The notes under the pieces are model-generated. The model was not told where the DNA came from. It ran no database searches and saw only the letters and a list, made by a program, of their open reading frames with translations. Shown piece by piece: positions 38,341-50,300 of a stretch of 64,000 nucleotides of DNA. Source of the DNA: Timema cristinae (taxonomy: Eukaryota; Arthropoda; Insecta; Phasmatodea; Timematidae); assembly GCA_039000515.1 (NCBI GenBank), contig JBCFYV010000539.1, positions 1 through 64,000 of the forward strand, read 5' to 3'. The stretch's first letter is position 1, and every line of letters begins with the position of its first letter. Made by a program: the position numbers and the translations under genes.

Positions 38341-41300
38341 TACATACATACATATATATCCGGTTTTATTGTTGATAATTGTATACACATGTCTGGAGCA
38401 TATTAAGTCGGTTTTAATAATTCATTTTGATTCCAGAATATAGCAAGAATCCAGAATGCAGTAACAGCAATTTGATACATATATTGTCTCATCCATAAAA
38501 TGTAAATGTGCCTTCATTATTTTTAAATTTAAATGTGTAAAGATATTATTATTTTTTCAAAGAGCCCTTAATTTTATCTCACAAAACCTCATTTGGAAAG
38601 CGCTATTTTATTTTAAGTGTTACATAATATATAATGCAATCTTAATAACAAAATAAAATTGGTTCTTGACAATCAGCCAAGAAAAACAGATTACTATATG
38701 AGTCTGAAGAAGCTGCCTGTGGTTCGTCTTTAAATATGTTTTATCTAAACAATTTATACTCAAACATAATTCCATGTGAAGGTTATATCTCCTAATTTAA
38801 ACCATAGTTTATCTTAGTACTCTATTTCAAATTCATGAAATATATTATTTATTTAGTCAACTCTACCTTGAATGTTCCTGTAGAGCCCTCCCAGAACTCT
38901 AACCTTCCATTTGCACATCCCACAACAATTAGGTTTTCTTCACAGTCAACACACCATATGGGTGGAACTATAGTTGGATTTGCACACCCTTGTAAACTGC
39001 TGGGTTCAGCAGGGGATGGACTGTCAAGATGTCCTCGGCTGTGTGTGCGGTGTAAGGGTTCACCTTTAATAGCCCACGGCCTAGACCTGTTATCTGGCCG
39101 CTCACAGTTTTTTTCATTCATATTATGTTCATGAACAAGAGTACGTTCACACAAGTTTTCTTCTAACGCTACACTACAGCGTCTCAAACAAGAGTTTTTT
39201 TCAGAATTATGGCAAACACTACAAGAAGAATTTGCATATTCAGAAAAGTTTGATAATAATTCCCCGCTACTATCATTTCGGAGTACAGATCCCAATTCTA
39301 AGCTTCTACGAGTATTTTGAGGAAAGCCTTGTTTGGAAAGACTACCAGTATTGAAATCACTCGATAAAGACCTACTGAGTGTATCTTGGGAGGAGCGACA
39401 ATAACTCAATGGGAAAGTATTTTTACATACACTATCACTACCACTTTGCCAGGTTGATGATGGTAGCCTTGCACTTGCACGGTCATCAATTTCTTCAATG
39501 GCACTGTCCTCGTCATTTAACAGAGATTTCTTATAGTCCTCGTACATGGAGCTGTATTTGGTCCCAAAATCAAACAAAGACTTGTTGGCATCATTGGCTG
39601 ACTCCTGGTTCTTGCTGATACAACGTAAACCATAGAAGTTGGTGTTGATGGCAGGACGTAAGTCAGGCATATTCCACAAGTGACCAGAACTTTTGCGGGG
39701 ATTTAAGGTAGGTGATTCTCCCATGTGCTCACCCCGTGATGGAGGGGATCCCGACTCGTAGTCTGACAAAGGGAGGTCTTCCTGGTCCCCCTCGATAGTG
39801 GCAGTCATGTTTTTCTGAGTTGATGTAAAGTATCTATAAACACAAACATTACAGTTTGTTCACATTTTACTGTAGCAGAGGACCACTCATGGATAAAAGA
39901 CATACACACATTTTTGGAAGAAAATGTGGTCAAATATTTAGGGGAGTCAAATGAAGGTCAACATAACAAGGTTTGATTAGGTTTCTAAATTAATAGGTGT
40001 GCGTGCACACATGCACGGTTGTGTGTAAAAGGGTGGGGAAGATTTAGGAGATGATAGGAGAGTTTGTCGTCCCAGATATTTAGTTTTCCATCAGTTGGGT
40101 TGATTGTAAATTATAGAAATGGGTTGAATCCACTATTTTTCGAAGTCAAATCTCGAATCCGAATCTACATTTTATTTTTGAATCTCAAATCTCGAATCCG
40201 AATCCGAATCCTAGCAAATCGTTATAAATTTTAATGATTTACAAATAGACCTACATTACACAATATAGGCCTAGACTGTGAATTAAGATTTATTTAAATT
40301 ATGCTTTCAATTTTAATCAACCCCCCCTCCCCCTTTCGCAAAATACAGGTTAAAATCCCGCTAAATTAAATAATCTAGACTCATATTATTGTTTAGTAAT
40401 CAAATCAATCAAAATTTGAATGTCTTTTAGTTATTTTAAAAGTGTTGTTAGAATGGGTTAAGTTTCAAAAAAATATGTGAAAGAAACAGATTAGGCCTAG
40501 ATATCCTTTGATCAACTTGAATCATCATTAAAGGATATTTTATTGTATTAAAATAGCAAAAATAAAAATACAAACGAATATTTTTAATAAAGACTAAAAC
40601 AACATGCTTAACAATTAAACATACATTGGAAATAGTGAACTCAATAATGCTTAAGTATGTTTTATTACTATTTTCTTTTATATCCATTATCTATTTTTGC
40701 ATAGAAAACAAATATATTCGATTCTTGCAATATATTGATTTCTGAGAATACATTCTATTTTAAACACGAACATATTTTCAACTACAATATGTTATGTTCA
40801 TTCCCATTTTATAAGGCAGGACTACGTTTGAATATGTCCAGAATTACTTCAATAACATATTTTAAAAAAATAATAAAAACTAAGATAAAATCTATTTAAA
40901 AATAAATAATGGATTAGCAAGTCGTTATTTGATTCTTAAAACTCAAGAGCGCTATTTTAAACAAACAATTGATATACGATATGTAGGCCGGTAGGTATAA
41001 ATAAACAGTTTTATCGCTGTCCGACTGTTAACAGTATTTATTTTTCATGAAACCCAACAAAATGTCTAACTTAAGGATTGTATGCAATAAATTGGGGTTC
41101 TTTACATAGTTGTAGATAATTGAAACCAGTTGGGTAGTAAGAATTAACAGTATCTTTATTTTAATCATCACTCGGGCGAGTAAACATAATATATGTCATG
41201 GCGACTGACTTTATACCGTGTGTAATAATGGCGGCTGACTTTGTATCATCCGTAATGTGTTTTTATTTCTGTTAAAAAAAAAAGCCGTAATTTGTTTAAT

Positions 41301-44300
41301 TTATTTCGAGTTTATTTATATTATATTTGTAAGAAGATATAGGAAAAGTGGATAGAAACATATAAGAGGGGGACAAACACAATATGGCCTTTACAATGAA
41401 AAGAATAACACAGTTCACACTTTACACTGCTGCCAATGGACAAAGAGGTAATGGTTGCCTCTTAAAGAAAATTGATCGTCACCGCCCAATCGAGTTTATT
41501 TGTAATTCTAGTTTTGATTTTCAGTTTTTGAAGAGTTTTGATGTGTTTAGTAAAATATTTACAAGATTGTTCGTGAGGTGAAAGTTTTAGAATTGAGCAT
41601 GTGCCGTAACGGTTGAGTCCAAGTTTCCCATACGGTTGGGAGGGTAGGGTACTAGGCATGTAAGATTTTCCACACCTAACAATTTTTTAAAGAAGATTTT
41701 ATTCATGTTTCTCTCTTTTGTCCAACAAAATAAAGATTACGGATTAAGTTGTGCTTTTCAAGTAGGCCTAACTAAGTAATTTTTGAATTCAACATATTAT
41801 GCTTTGTTTATGAGGTGAAAGATTCGATCATCGAATCCAGTGAAACACCGAATTCTCATATCTCAAATACTTGTCAGGATTCGGTGGATTCGAGGATTCG
41901 AAGATTTGAGTGGCCCATCTCTAGTTAATTATTATGTGTACGGTCTTAGGTTATAGTTAGTTTGTAAGTTATGTTCATATATTTTTTTGTTTAGAAGGTG
42001 CACATTGAATATATAAATAAACACTCAACTTAAGTATAATTTACCTTGCATTTTTATGAAATAAACTATCTAAAATACTTTACTAACAGTTTTCTATCAA
42101 TGGTAGCGAGTGCTTCTCCTGACAATGAGTCCCAGACCCGCAACTGCCCAGCCAAACAGGAGCTCACTAGCATGATGCCATCTGTGGCGAGACATTCTAC
42201 TTCCTGTGCATGGCCATCCAATACTAAAGGCACTGCATCCAACACCACCTACCAATGACACAAATGATTAAATGTCTAAGTTTTAATTGCTGCTTACATA
42301 AATTACTGACAGAGCCAAAACTTTTAAAGTAAACAATAAATAATCTCTTACTAATTTTCAAAATTTTAGATGGAAATAAAAAAAGGTCAATTGTTCTCCT
42401 AGCCAAAATTCTCATCCAAAACTTTATGTACACTTCCTTTACCCTGAAAAGTAGCAGTCTTACCTTGACGGATTATGCTATGGCCTATCTTAAAAGCTGT
42501 GCTATAATGAAACCATGCAAGATAAGGTTTCTATCTTTCAGGGTAAATAAAGGATACACTTACATGAGTGCCCCCATCTTGTACCATCTCCCCATCCACG
42601 GCCCAGCTGGCACGCCATTCTGCATAATGCCGTGAGCACACACAGCGGTACAGGACAACCATAGTGTAGGCCAGGACAATCACGCTGATTATGCATAGCA
42701 CGGAAGTCAGAAACAGCTCCATTGGTGATGACGGAACAAATGGTACCTCAGAGCTGATACTGCCTGAAGCAGGATGAATAGGAGTTTTCCTGACTTCTCC
42801 ATCTGACAACACCAATGATATTCAACTTTATAAAGTATATTCAAATCTCATCATATCAGTAAATGTGTTGGCCAGCCTCCTTAGTCTAAAAACTATTATT
42901 ATTACTAGAGCACATTTATATTTTGAAGTGATTAGCATGGTTGGGAGCCAAAATCAACTAATATGTGAAACAGAGTGTACAACAAATTTAGAAAGCACAG
43001 ACATATAAAAATGTATAACTATCTGAGGTCATTGGATGGTCACCTAGTTATGATTACATTCCTAGCTTGAAAAATGGCTTCTGACCCAGGAACAAGCAAA
43101 TTCCGAGTAGGTTGAATGGTTCAACCAGTTAATTGAGTAGCAGCTCAAATGTGTCTGGTATTTCATCAGCGAATGTATTTCAACATGTACTCTTATATTA
43201 TAAAAGTAGAATTCAATATAAAATTACAATGATGGTAGTTGAAATTAAAGTTTAAATAATGATTATAATAACAATATTAATGTATTACAATGTAACCTAA
43301 AAAGAACTGAATGTGGATTAATTAGATATAAATTGATTAGATAAAAGAATATATTGACAATGGATATGATTTTACAAGAATAGGACCATCTTACATAAAA
43401 CATGAATATATAACATATTAAATAAATAAATAAATAAATTAAAAATTAAAAAACATAATATTTTAGGTTAAGATGGATAAGTAAATATGGCAAGAATCAA
43501 AAAATATAATATTTATTAAATTATTGATTGTTGAGGATTGATATGGATGATTTAAAATTTATATTTTAATACTGAATTCTGGCTTATCTGCTTTAATGCC
43601 CTTGTTCCTTTTTTTCTTTATGGCTGGTGTAGTTTAAGCCCAAGTTGCTACATGTTTCGGCGTGTCAATACGACGCCATCATCAGGCAATTAACGCCTTT
43701 AATATAAGTTTGTCATTATTGAAGAACTGAAACTGATCTTAGAAGGTGTGATATAACCATGTGTATATGAACAGAGTCCAAATTTGTTTTCAATAATGAC
43801 AAACTTATATTAAAGGCGTTAATGTCCTGATGATGGTGTCGTATTGACACGCCGAAACATGTAGCAACTTGGGCTGAAACTACAACAGCCATAAAGAAAA
43901 AAAGGAACAAGGGTATTAAAACAGATAAGCCAGAATTCAGTATTAAAATATAAATTTTAAATCATCATTATCAATCCTCAACAATCTATAATTTAATAAA
44001 TATTATATTTTTTGATTCTTGCCATATTTACTTATCCATCTTAACCTAAAATATTATGTTTTTTAATTTTTAATTTATTTATTTATTTAATATGTTATAT
44101 ATTCATGTGTTATGTAAGATGGTCTTAGTCTTGTAAAATCATATCCATTGTCAATATATTCTTTTATCTAATCAATTTATATCTAATTAATCCACATTCA
44201 GTTCTTTTTAGGTTACATTGTAATACATTAATATTGTTATTATAATCATTATTTCAACTTTAATTTCAACTACCATCATTGTAATTTTATATTGAATTCT

Positions 44301-47300
44301 ACTTTTATAATATTAATACGTTTCCTTACTACAATACATCATGTTCTTCATGAATGTACTCTTATGTATGGTTTAGGAATAATATAGGATTAGAGTATTT
44401 TACCTAGATACATGTTTTTATATCCAGCATTTAGTTTGTGTGATTAATTATATTTACTATCTCATGTCACTAAATTAGTTTTAAAATAGTACATCTCTTG
44501 TTTATTTATTTAAAGGTGTGTGTTTTTCCATTCTCATTAACTGGCAACGTGTCACAACAAGTGGTGGTAGTGAGAAACAAACTATAAAAGCTCAATACCA
44601 GTGTTAATAATTAGGAAATAGGTAGATATTTTCAAAAAATGAAAAATATGATTTATAAAACATAAGTTTTTTTTAATGCTATAAGTGTCACTATGAAGAA
44701 AGAAAGCGCATGCATAAATAAGGAGCCACTTGACACCGACTGCGACCCACACAATGAGAAAAGAGATGGAAGTTATGTGAAGGAAACTAGCTCCTTGCTT
44801 TGAGGTTGTGTTGTGCAGCCTCTGTAAGCCAATGAAGAAGACACTTGGGTCAGTGATAGACCCCCCCGACTGACAAAGAACTGCAATAAAAGGAAGATAC
44901 CCAAGTCCAACAAAGACGAAACCTACCCTCTGAAGGACTTGAAGATACTGAGGTCAAACTTGAAGTTCCTGAGGTCAAAGCTGAGAACATCAATCAAGAA
45001 GAACCAAGACATGAAAAAGACTTGGGGCATACACTCAAAGAGTAGCGCATATTCGAGACAGACCTCTAGAATATAACCAATAACGGAGCCAACACTACAG
45101 CTTCAGAATGGTCATCAGAGACGAGACATTAATAGCAAATAATGGCAGACATTTCTGAGTATGTCAACAAGCTGAGGGGGCTCTACAACCTCCGATAGTG
45201 TGATTAATTTTACCACTTATTTTCAGATAGCTCAACAGTAATAGTGGTGTCTCTATTCTTACCATAGGGTTACCTGGAATTAAGAGGACTGTTAAATCTA
45301 ACAGCGATGAGCAACTTCAACATCAAGTCGGTCAACCCAGGAGGGAGAAACGAGGTATGTCAAGTGAACTGTGAAAGCAGCAAGGAGCCCAATGATAGAA
45401 CAATGTCAAGGACGAATGCCGAATGGAAATAGGTAGAGCAAAGGTTGACAGAAACATATAAAAGGATCAAACACAATATGGCTTTTATAATGAAAAGAAG
45501 AACGATGTTCATACTTTACACCGCTGCCATTTGTCCAATAAAACGAAAATAAGTTTTCCTTAAACAGCTATATATTCACATCTAATGTCCATTTCCTGTG
45601 TTTGTCCTTTATTTTATTCCTTTTACATGTTCCTATCTAAGGGTCCTATTATTATTTACCAATTTCCTTTTCCTTCCTTTATGTTTTTTGATTTCCTCTT
45701 TTAGGAAATTGTGTTGTGGGTTTCACACTCTCTTCTGATGTGTTATGATAGAATGAAACCTAGATTGGGGAATTGGGCAGTAACGATCGATTTTCTTCAT
45801 GAGACAGCCACTAACTATTTGTCCAACGGCAGCACTGTTAAATATAAACTGTGTTCATATTTTCATTGTAAAAGCCATATTGTGTGTGTTCATTTTATTT
45901 GTTTCTGTCCACCTTTACTGTACCGTCTTCAAGACAAAATGTTAAGAAACTGAGAATTCTTGATTTGCTTACTTCTCTAAATATTAATATTTGTTTCAAA
46001 ATTAAAGTTCAAATAAATTTTTTTTAAAATAATAACTGTAAAGAGGAATTCTTACTAACATGTATTAAGAGACACATTAGATTACTAAAATGTTAAAAAT
46101 TGGATCCAACTTAAACAAGGTTTTTTATGGAAACGATAAGATCATCCAAGGTCAAATTGAGTAGTTCAGTTTTGTCCGGTACTACATCAGAGGATGAAGT
46201 TTGACTTTATGTACTCTAGTTTTATGTATGTTATAGAAATAATATAAGATTAGGGTATTATACCCAAATATTTGTTTTATATCCAACGTTTAGTTTGTGT
46301 AATTAATTGCAGGGGTGTGCAAGAACAATTTTTAAAATTTGAGATGATAATATGAATAAATATCAAGACAAATATCAAGACAAGAAAACTTCCCTTGAAA
46401 GTAGAAAGATATAGATTGTGATCAATAAATAAAATATATAGTTTATAGAGTTACTTTTGACATTCGGGCTGGTGCTTGCTTTAGATTATTTTATTCTTTA
46501 TTCAAACACTTAGGATTTAACTCAACACATTTTGAATGCAGTTCCATAGGCTAAATGGTTATGGTTGCAATGCATACCATTTATAGTTTAATTTTATAGT
46601 GTAACAATTTATAATGTCAAAGTATGATATCGAGAAACAATATGTATAATAAAAACATTTCTTAAGAAGATTTTTAAAAAAACGCGGCAACATACAAATC
46701 GCATTACACCCATTAGACTAATGGTTAATCTTCAAAAGCTTATATCACAACTACCATGAATAATATAAATTTCTTTCTTATATCAAACTAAGGATAACGC
46801 AGGGTTCCTACAGTATTTGTAAAAATATTCTCCCTGACTTTTCCCTGACTTTCCCTGACTATTTTCCCAAGTTCCCTGACCAATTTCTCATAAAATTTCC
46901 ATTATAACTTTACGGTACTATACACGTGAAAATATTAATTTAAATAAATTTATTTCGGCCTCCTCCCCCCTTACAGCCGACCTTGCCTCACCTCTCATGG
47001 AAGAATAAGAAAGCAGACATCTTGCCAATCAGTTGAGGGAAAATGATGGAAAAATAATCCCTATCAAAAATTTGTAACAAACTTGATTCCCTTTGGTATC
47101 ATGTGCAGAAATACGTATTAAATAACAGGCCACTAAGAACATACTAAAGAGTTTGGTATCATTACAGTTTTATTTTACCTAAACTGTACATTTCCTGAAC
47201 TGAATAGCTTACAACAGGAACTCTGTCTGCTTTCATATTATTCATGTCTCAAGTCAATTTTATTTTTATTAAAATTATCACTATAGTCATACAATAAGAA

Positions 47301-50300
47301 ACTATGTTATATTTAATAAAGTGAAGCTTGCTTCTTCTTCAGTTCTTGCAACTCCACGTCTATTGCTTCTCGTTTCTCTTCAGTTGCCATCATTAATTTT
47401 TTTCTTTCTCCTTCTAAATCTTTAACTTGTATATCTAATTTCCTCTTTTCTGCCTTCTTGTCTTTTTCACTTTTTTCTTGCTTCTTCATCTCTAAGTATT
47501 CATGATAGCGTTTCCGAGCACCTCTCACGTAATCCAACATCTTTTTGCTAATGTGTATATTTTTAATCCCTCCTGCTTCTTGTATCTCATCATGAATGTG
47601 ACGCTGTGCAATGACTGTCTTTTCATGCATGTTTTCAACCAGTAAAGATTTATTGACTGAAAAACCACCTTCAACAGTTGCATTCCCATGCGACAAGACA
47701 AGGCAAATCTTTATTACTTCCCAAAGATGTTTGTAGTTTGCTTCTCCTATTAGAAAGCTACCATAAATAGTGTCAAGTCCTACTTCATCACTAAACTGAT
47801 CACAAGGACGAAATATTTCTTGAAGCTCAGATTTTTTGAGGTTGCAAAAATGCAAGTATTCTTTCTTGGCATTTTCAGCCAGAACATCATTTATGATGTT
47901 GGCATGGTTGAGTTCCTCCAAAAGAAAAGAAAATCTCTTCTGGGCCAGTTGAGGTGAATGTTGAATAACACAAGGATCCAATGAAGACAAACCTCTCACA
48001 GCTTTCTGTTTTAAGGGACTTTTTTCTTGTAGTTTTGCAATCATGGTGGTTAACATACTGCGGCACTCATGTATAAATTCTAATTTTTGTCTTTCTGTTA
48101 CTGTGATCGCAGTTTCTCCTAACAAACGTTTTGTTGCAAATCCTATATCAATATTTTTGCTAAGGATCAAATTTTCTGATTTTTTTGTGTCAATAGACAG
48201 TAACTTTGGACCCGTGCACTTCATAAGATCAGGTTTCACACAACGATTCATAAGGTATCTTAGAAGTTTCTCTACAGCTTCAAAAAGATATGGAGTCATT
48301 GGTTTTGATGTCTGGAACCGTTGCAGGAAAGGCTGACATTCATCTGCAATTGTCTTGCAGAACGCTAGTTTACACTTTAGGAATGGATCACAGGCTGCTC
48401 TTTTCAGTGTCTCTACAGGTTTTGTTTTAGGAAGTTTTGCTTCTTTGAGAAACTTAATAACATGGTCCCAAATTTGTAATGCCCTTTGAAAGCACTTCGC
48501 ATTCTCTAACCAACGCACACCACAGAACTTCAATGGAAAAGTTGTACACCCTGTCAACTGGGTGAACAATGCTCGACGAGCTGGAGAGTCAGTGAACAGG
48601 TAGTACATGTGACGTAATAAGCTACTTATATCCCAATCAACAGACTCTACTCCTGTTGTCAAGGAACCATGAACAACATGAAGCCCAGATGTTCCCAGAT
48701 TTAGCAAACTACATACTTCATTGTCTGTTACAGATTTGAGGTGTTCCTGAAGAAGTGTTATAAACTTTAAATTGACATTTGGGCCATCCATTGACACTTG
48801 TATCAACTTAGAGAGTGGAAGAGGAGAAATACCATCCAGAAAATGCTTCAGTAATTCTTCAGCAGTGCTCCTATCGAAAAACACACTGTTTAAGTAACGA
48901 CTGATGACTTTATGATTTTCCTTGTCCCAGAATCTAATTACAATGTCCATCTGTCCTCTTTGAATAACTTTATTCAATGCCTCATCAAAACAAATTACAA
49001 AGTTGTTACATGATTTTAGGCGGTCCAGTAAATTATTATGAAAGAATGGAGCCAAGCCATGCACAATGAAGTATGCAGCCTTGTCTCCACCAAGGGTAAA
49101 GGCATTGGCAATGGAACACTCGGGAAACATCAATTGAAAAATTGTACTTAAATTATTGCACGAATTGAAAGACATTTTTTTGTCAACAACTTGCATAGCC
49201 CAAATGACTTCCGCCTTAGTTATATCATCTTTTATAACAAAAGTGTTATGGTTTCTTTGAGGCACTACACTAATTTCACTTTTAGCAACAGCTTCCTTCT
49301 GCGACATTACGATTTTCGATGAAACAGAAAAACTCTTCGAGCAACCAGCAGAATCATCACTAGGTAGAATGTCTTTGTGTGCCAGAGATTCTCTTGAAAC
49401 TGGGGAGCTCGATGAACCTGAATCACTTGACTTTTTTGAAAAAAAAGTCAACAGAGAGCGTTGATTTGTCAAAGTTTCAAGAGTTTTGATATGAGTTGGT
49501 CCTTTTGCATGGGAAGCTAATGCTTGCTTTCCCATATTACTTAAGTTTATAATTTTTTTGCACACTTTACAAAATGCCTGCAGCTTATTACTTTCAACAC
49601 CACTTATCCAGTATGAGAATTCAGGAAAATGGTCTGGGCTTAGCCAGAGCTGGTTAAAAACGGTTTTTTTGTTAGACATTGCTGGTGTAGTCTAATCAGT
49701 CCTGGTGCACTGTATCAAACTATAACGATGACAAACCTTGAACAAGAACAAAAACAAGTGATCACTAAAGTTAAAAGAATTGTCATGTGCAGGCTAGGAG
49801 ACCTCTGCGTTCACATTCTGAAATAAAATGCTACCAAAACTTGTGTTAGGGCAAGTTTGAGCATGGTAAGTGCCCCTCAGCTTTCTTCATTGGGGCAGTG
49901 GCTTATGACGCAGTAAATAGAAAAAATATTTTCTTTGTTTTTTCTAAGTGTGACATGAAGACATGAATTGTCATTTCCCTGACTTTCCCTGACCTTTTTA
50001 AAGCTTCCCTGACTTTCCCTGACTATTATTTTTTTCCCTGACTTTCCCTGACTTTCCAGAGCGTAGGAACCCTGTAACGTTATGCTGAGAGTGTTGTAGT
50101 CATCCGAATTTAAATAAAAACTCCTAGTAATTTGAAAAATAGTTAAATAGAAATTAATATACATGTTTGAGCTTAAAACAATGAGATTAAAAAGAAATTT
50201 AAATTTTCACTGACCAGATATTCTGCACAAATATGTTATGCTTCCAACAATATAATCACATTTGGGTATTTATATTAATTAACTGTATAAACTCTGATAA

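Larger units (their letters stand above)
43196..44313. repeat. 1.1-kb palindrome, probable inverted Penelope terminal repeats
   Basis: Two arms of about 525 bases (43196-43723 and 43789-44313) are inverted copies with few differences, separated by a 65-base spacer. The arms include a mirrored (AAAT)n tract and a short conserved block (cctgatgatgg with gccgaaacatgtagc) that resembles the hammerhead ribozyme core reported in Penelope-like terminal repeats. No coding sequence. Penelope-like elements are known to leave repeats in inverted order; a plain foldback element is the alternative. Confidence 0.8.
46800..50074 (-). mobile_element. Complete hAT-like transposon with 5-bp target duplication
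   Basis: 3275 bp. Perfect 12-base terminal inverted repeats CAGGGTTCCTAC (46800-46811) and GTAGGAACCCTG (50063-50074), flanked on both sides by TAACG (46795-46799, 50075-50079). Just inside each end are clusters of CCCTGACTTT units (about 46830-46880 and 49975-50058), in the same orientation rather than inverted. One uninterrupted 788-codon transposase ORF fills most of the element. Nothing visible is broken, so it may be recent and even mobile. It lies in the SCAP intron between exons c and d. Confidence 0.9.

Noticed and set aside
38835..39134. 99-codon plus-strand ORF
   Set aside because: Antisense shadow of SCAP exon f.
43196..44313. Simple assembly fold-back artefact
   Set aside because: The arms differ at several positions and have a unique 65-base spacer, which argues for a genuine inverted repeat, though long reads should confirm.
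48043..48336. 97-codon plus-strand ORF
   Set aside because: Antisense shadow of the intact transposase.
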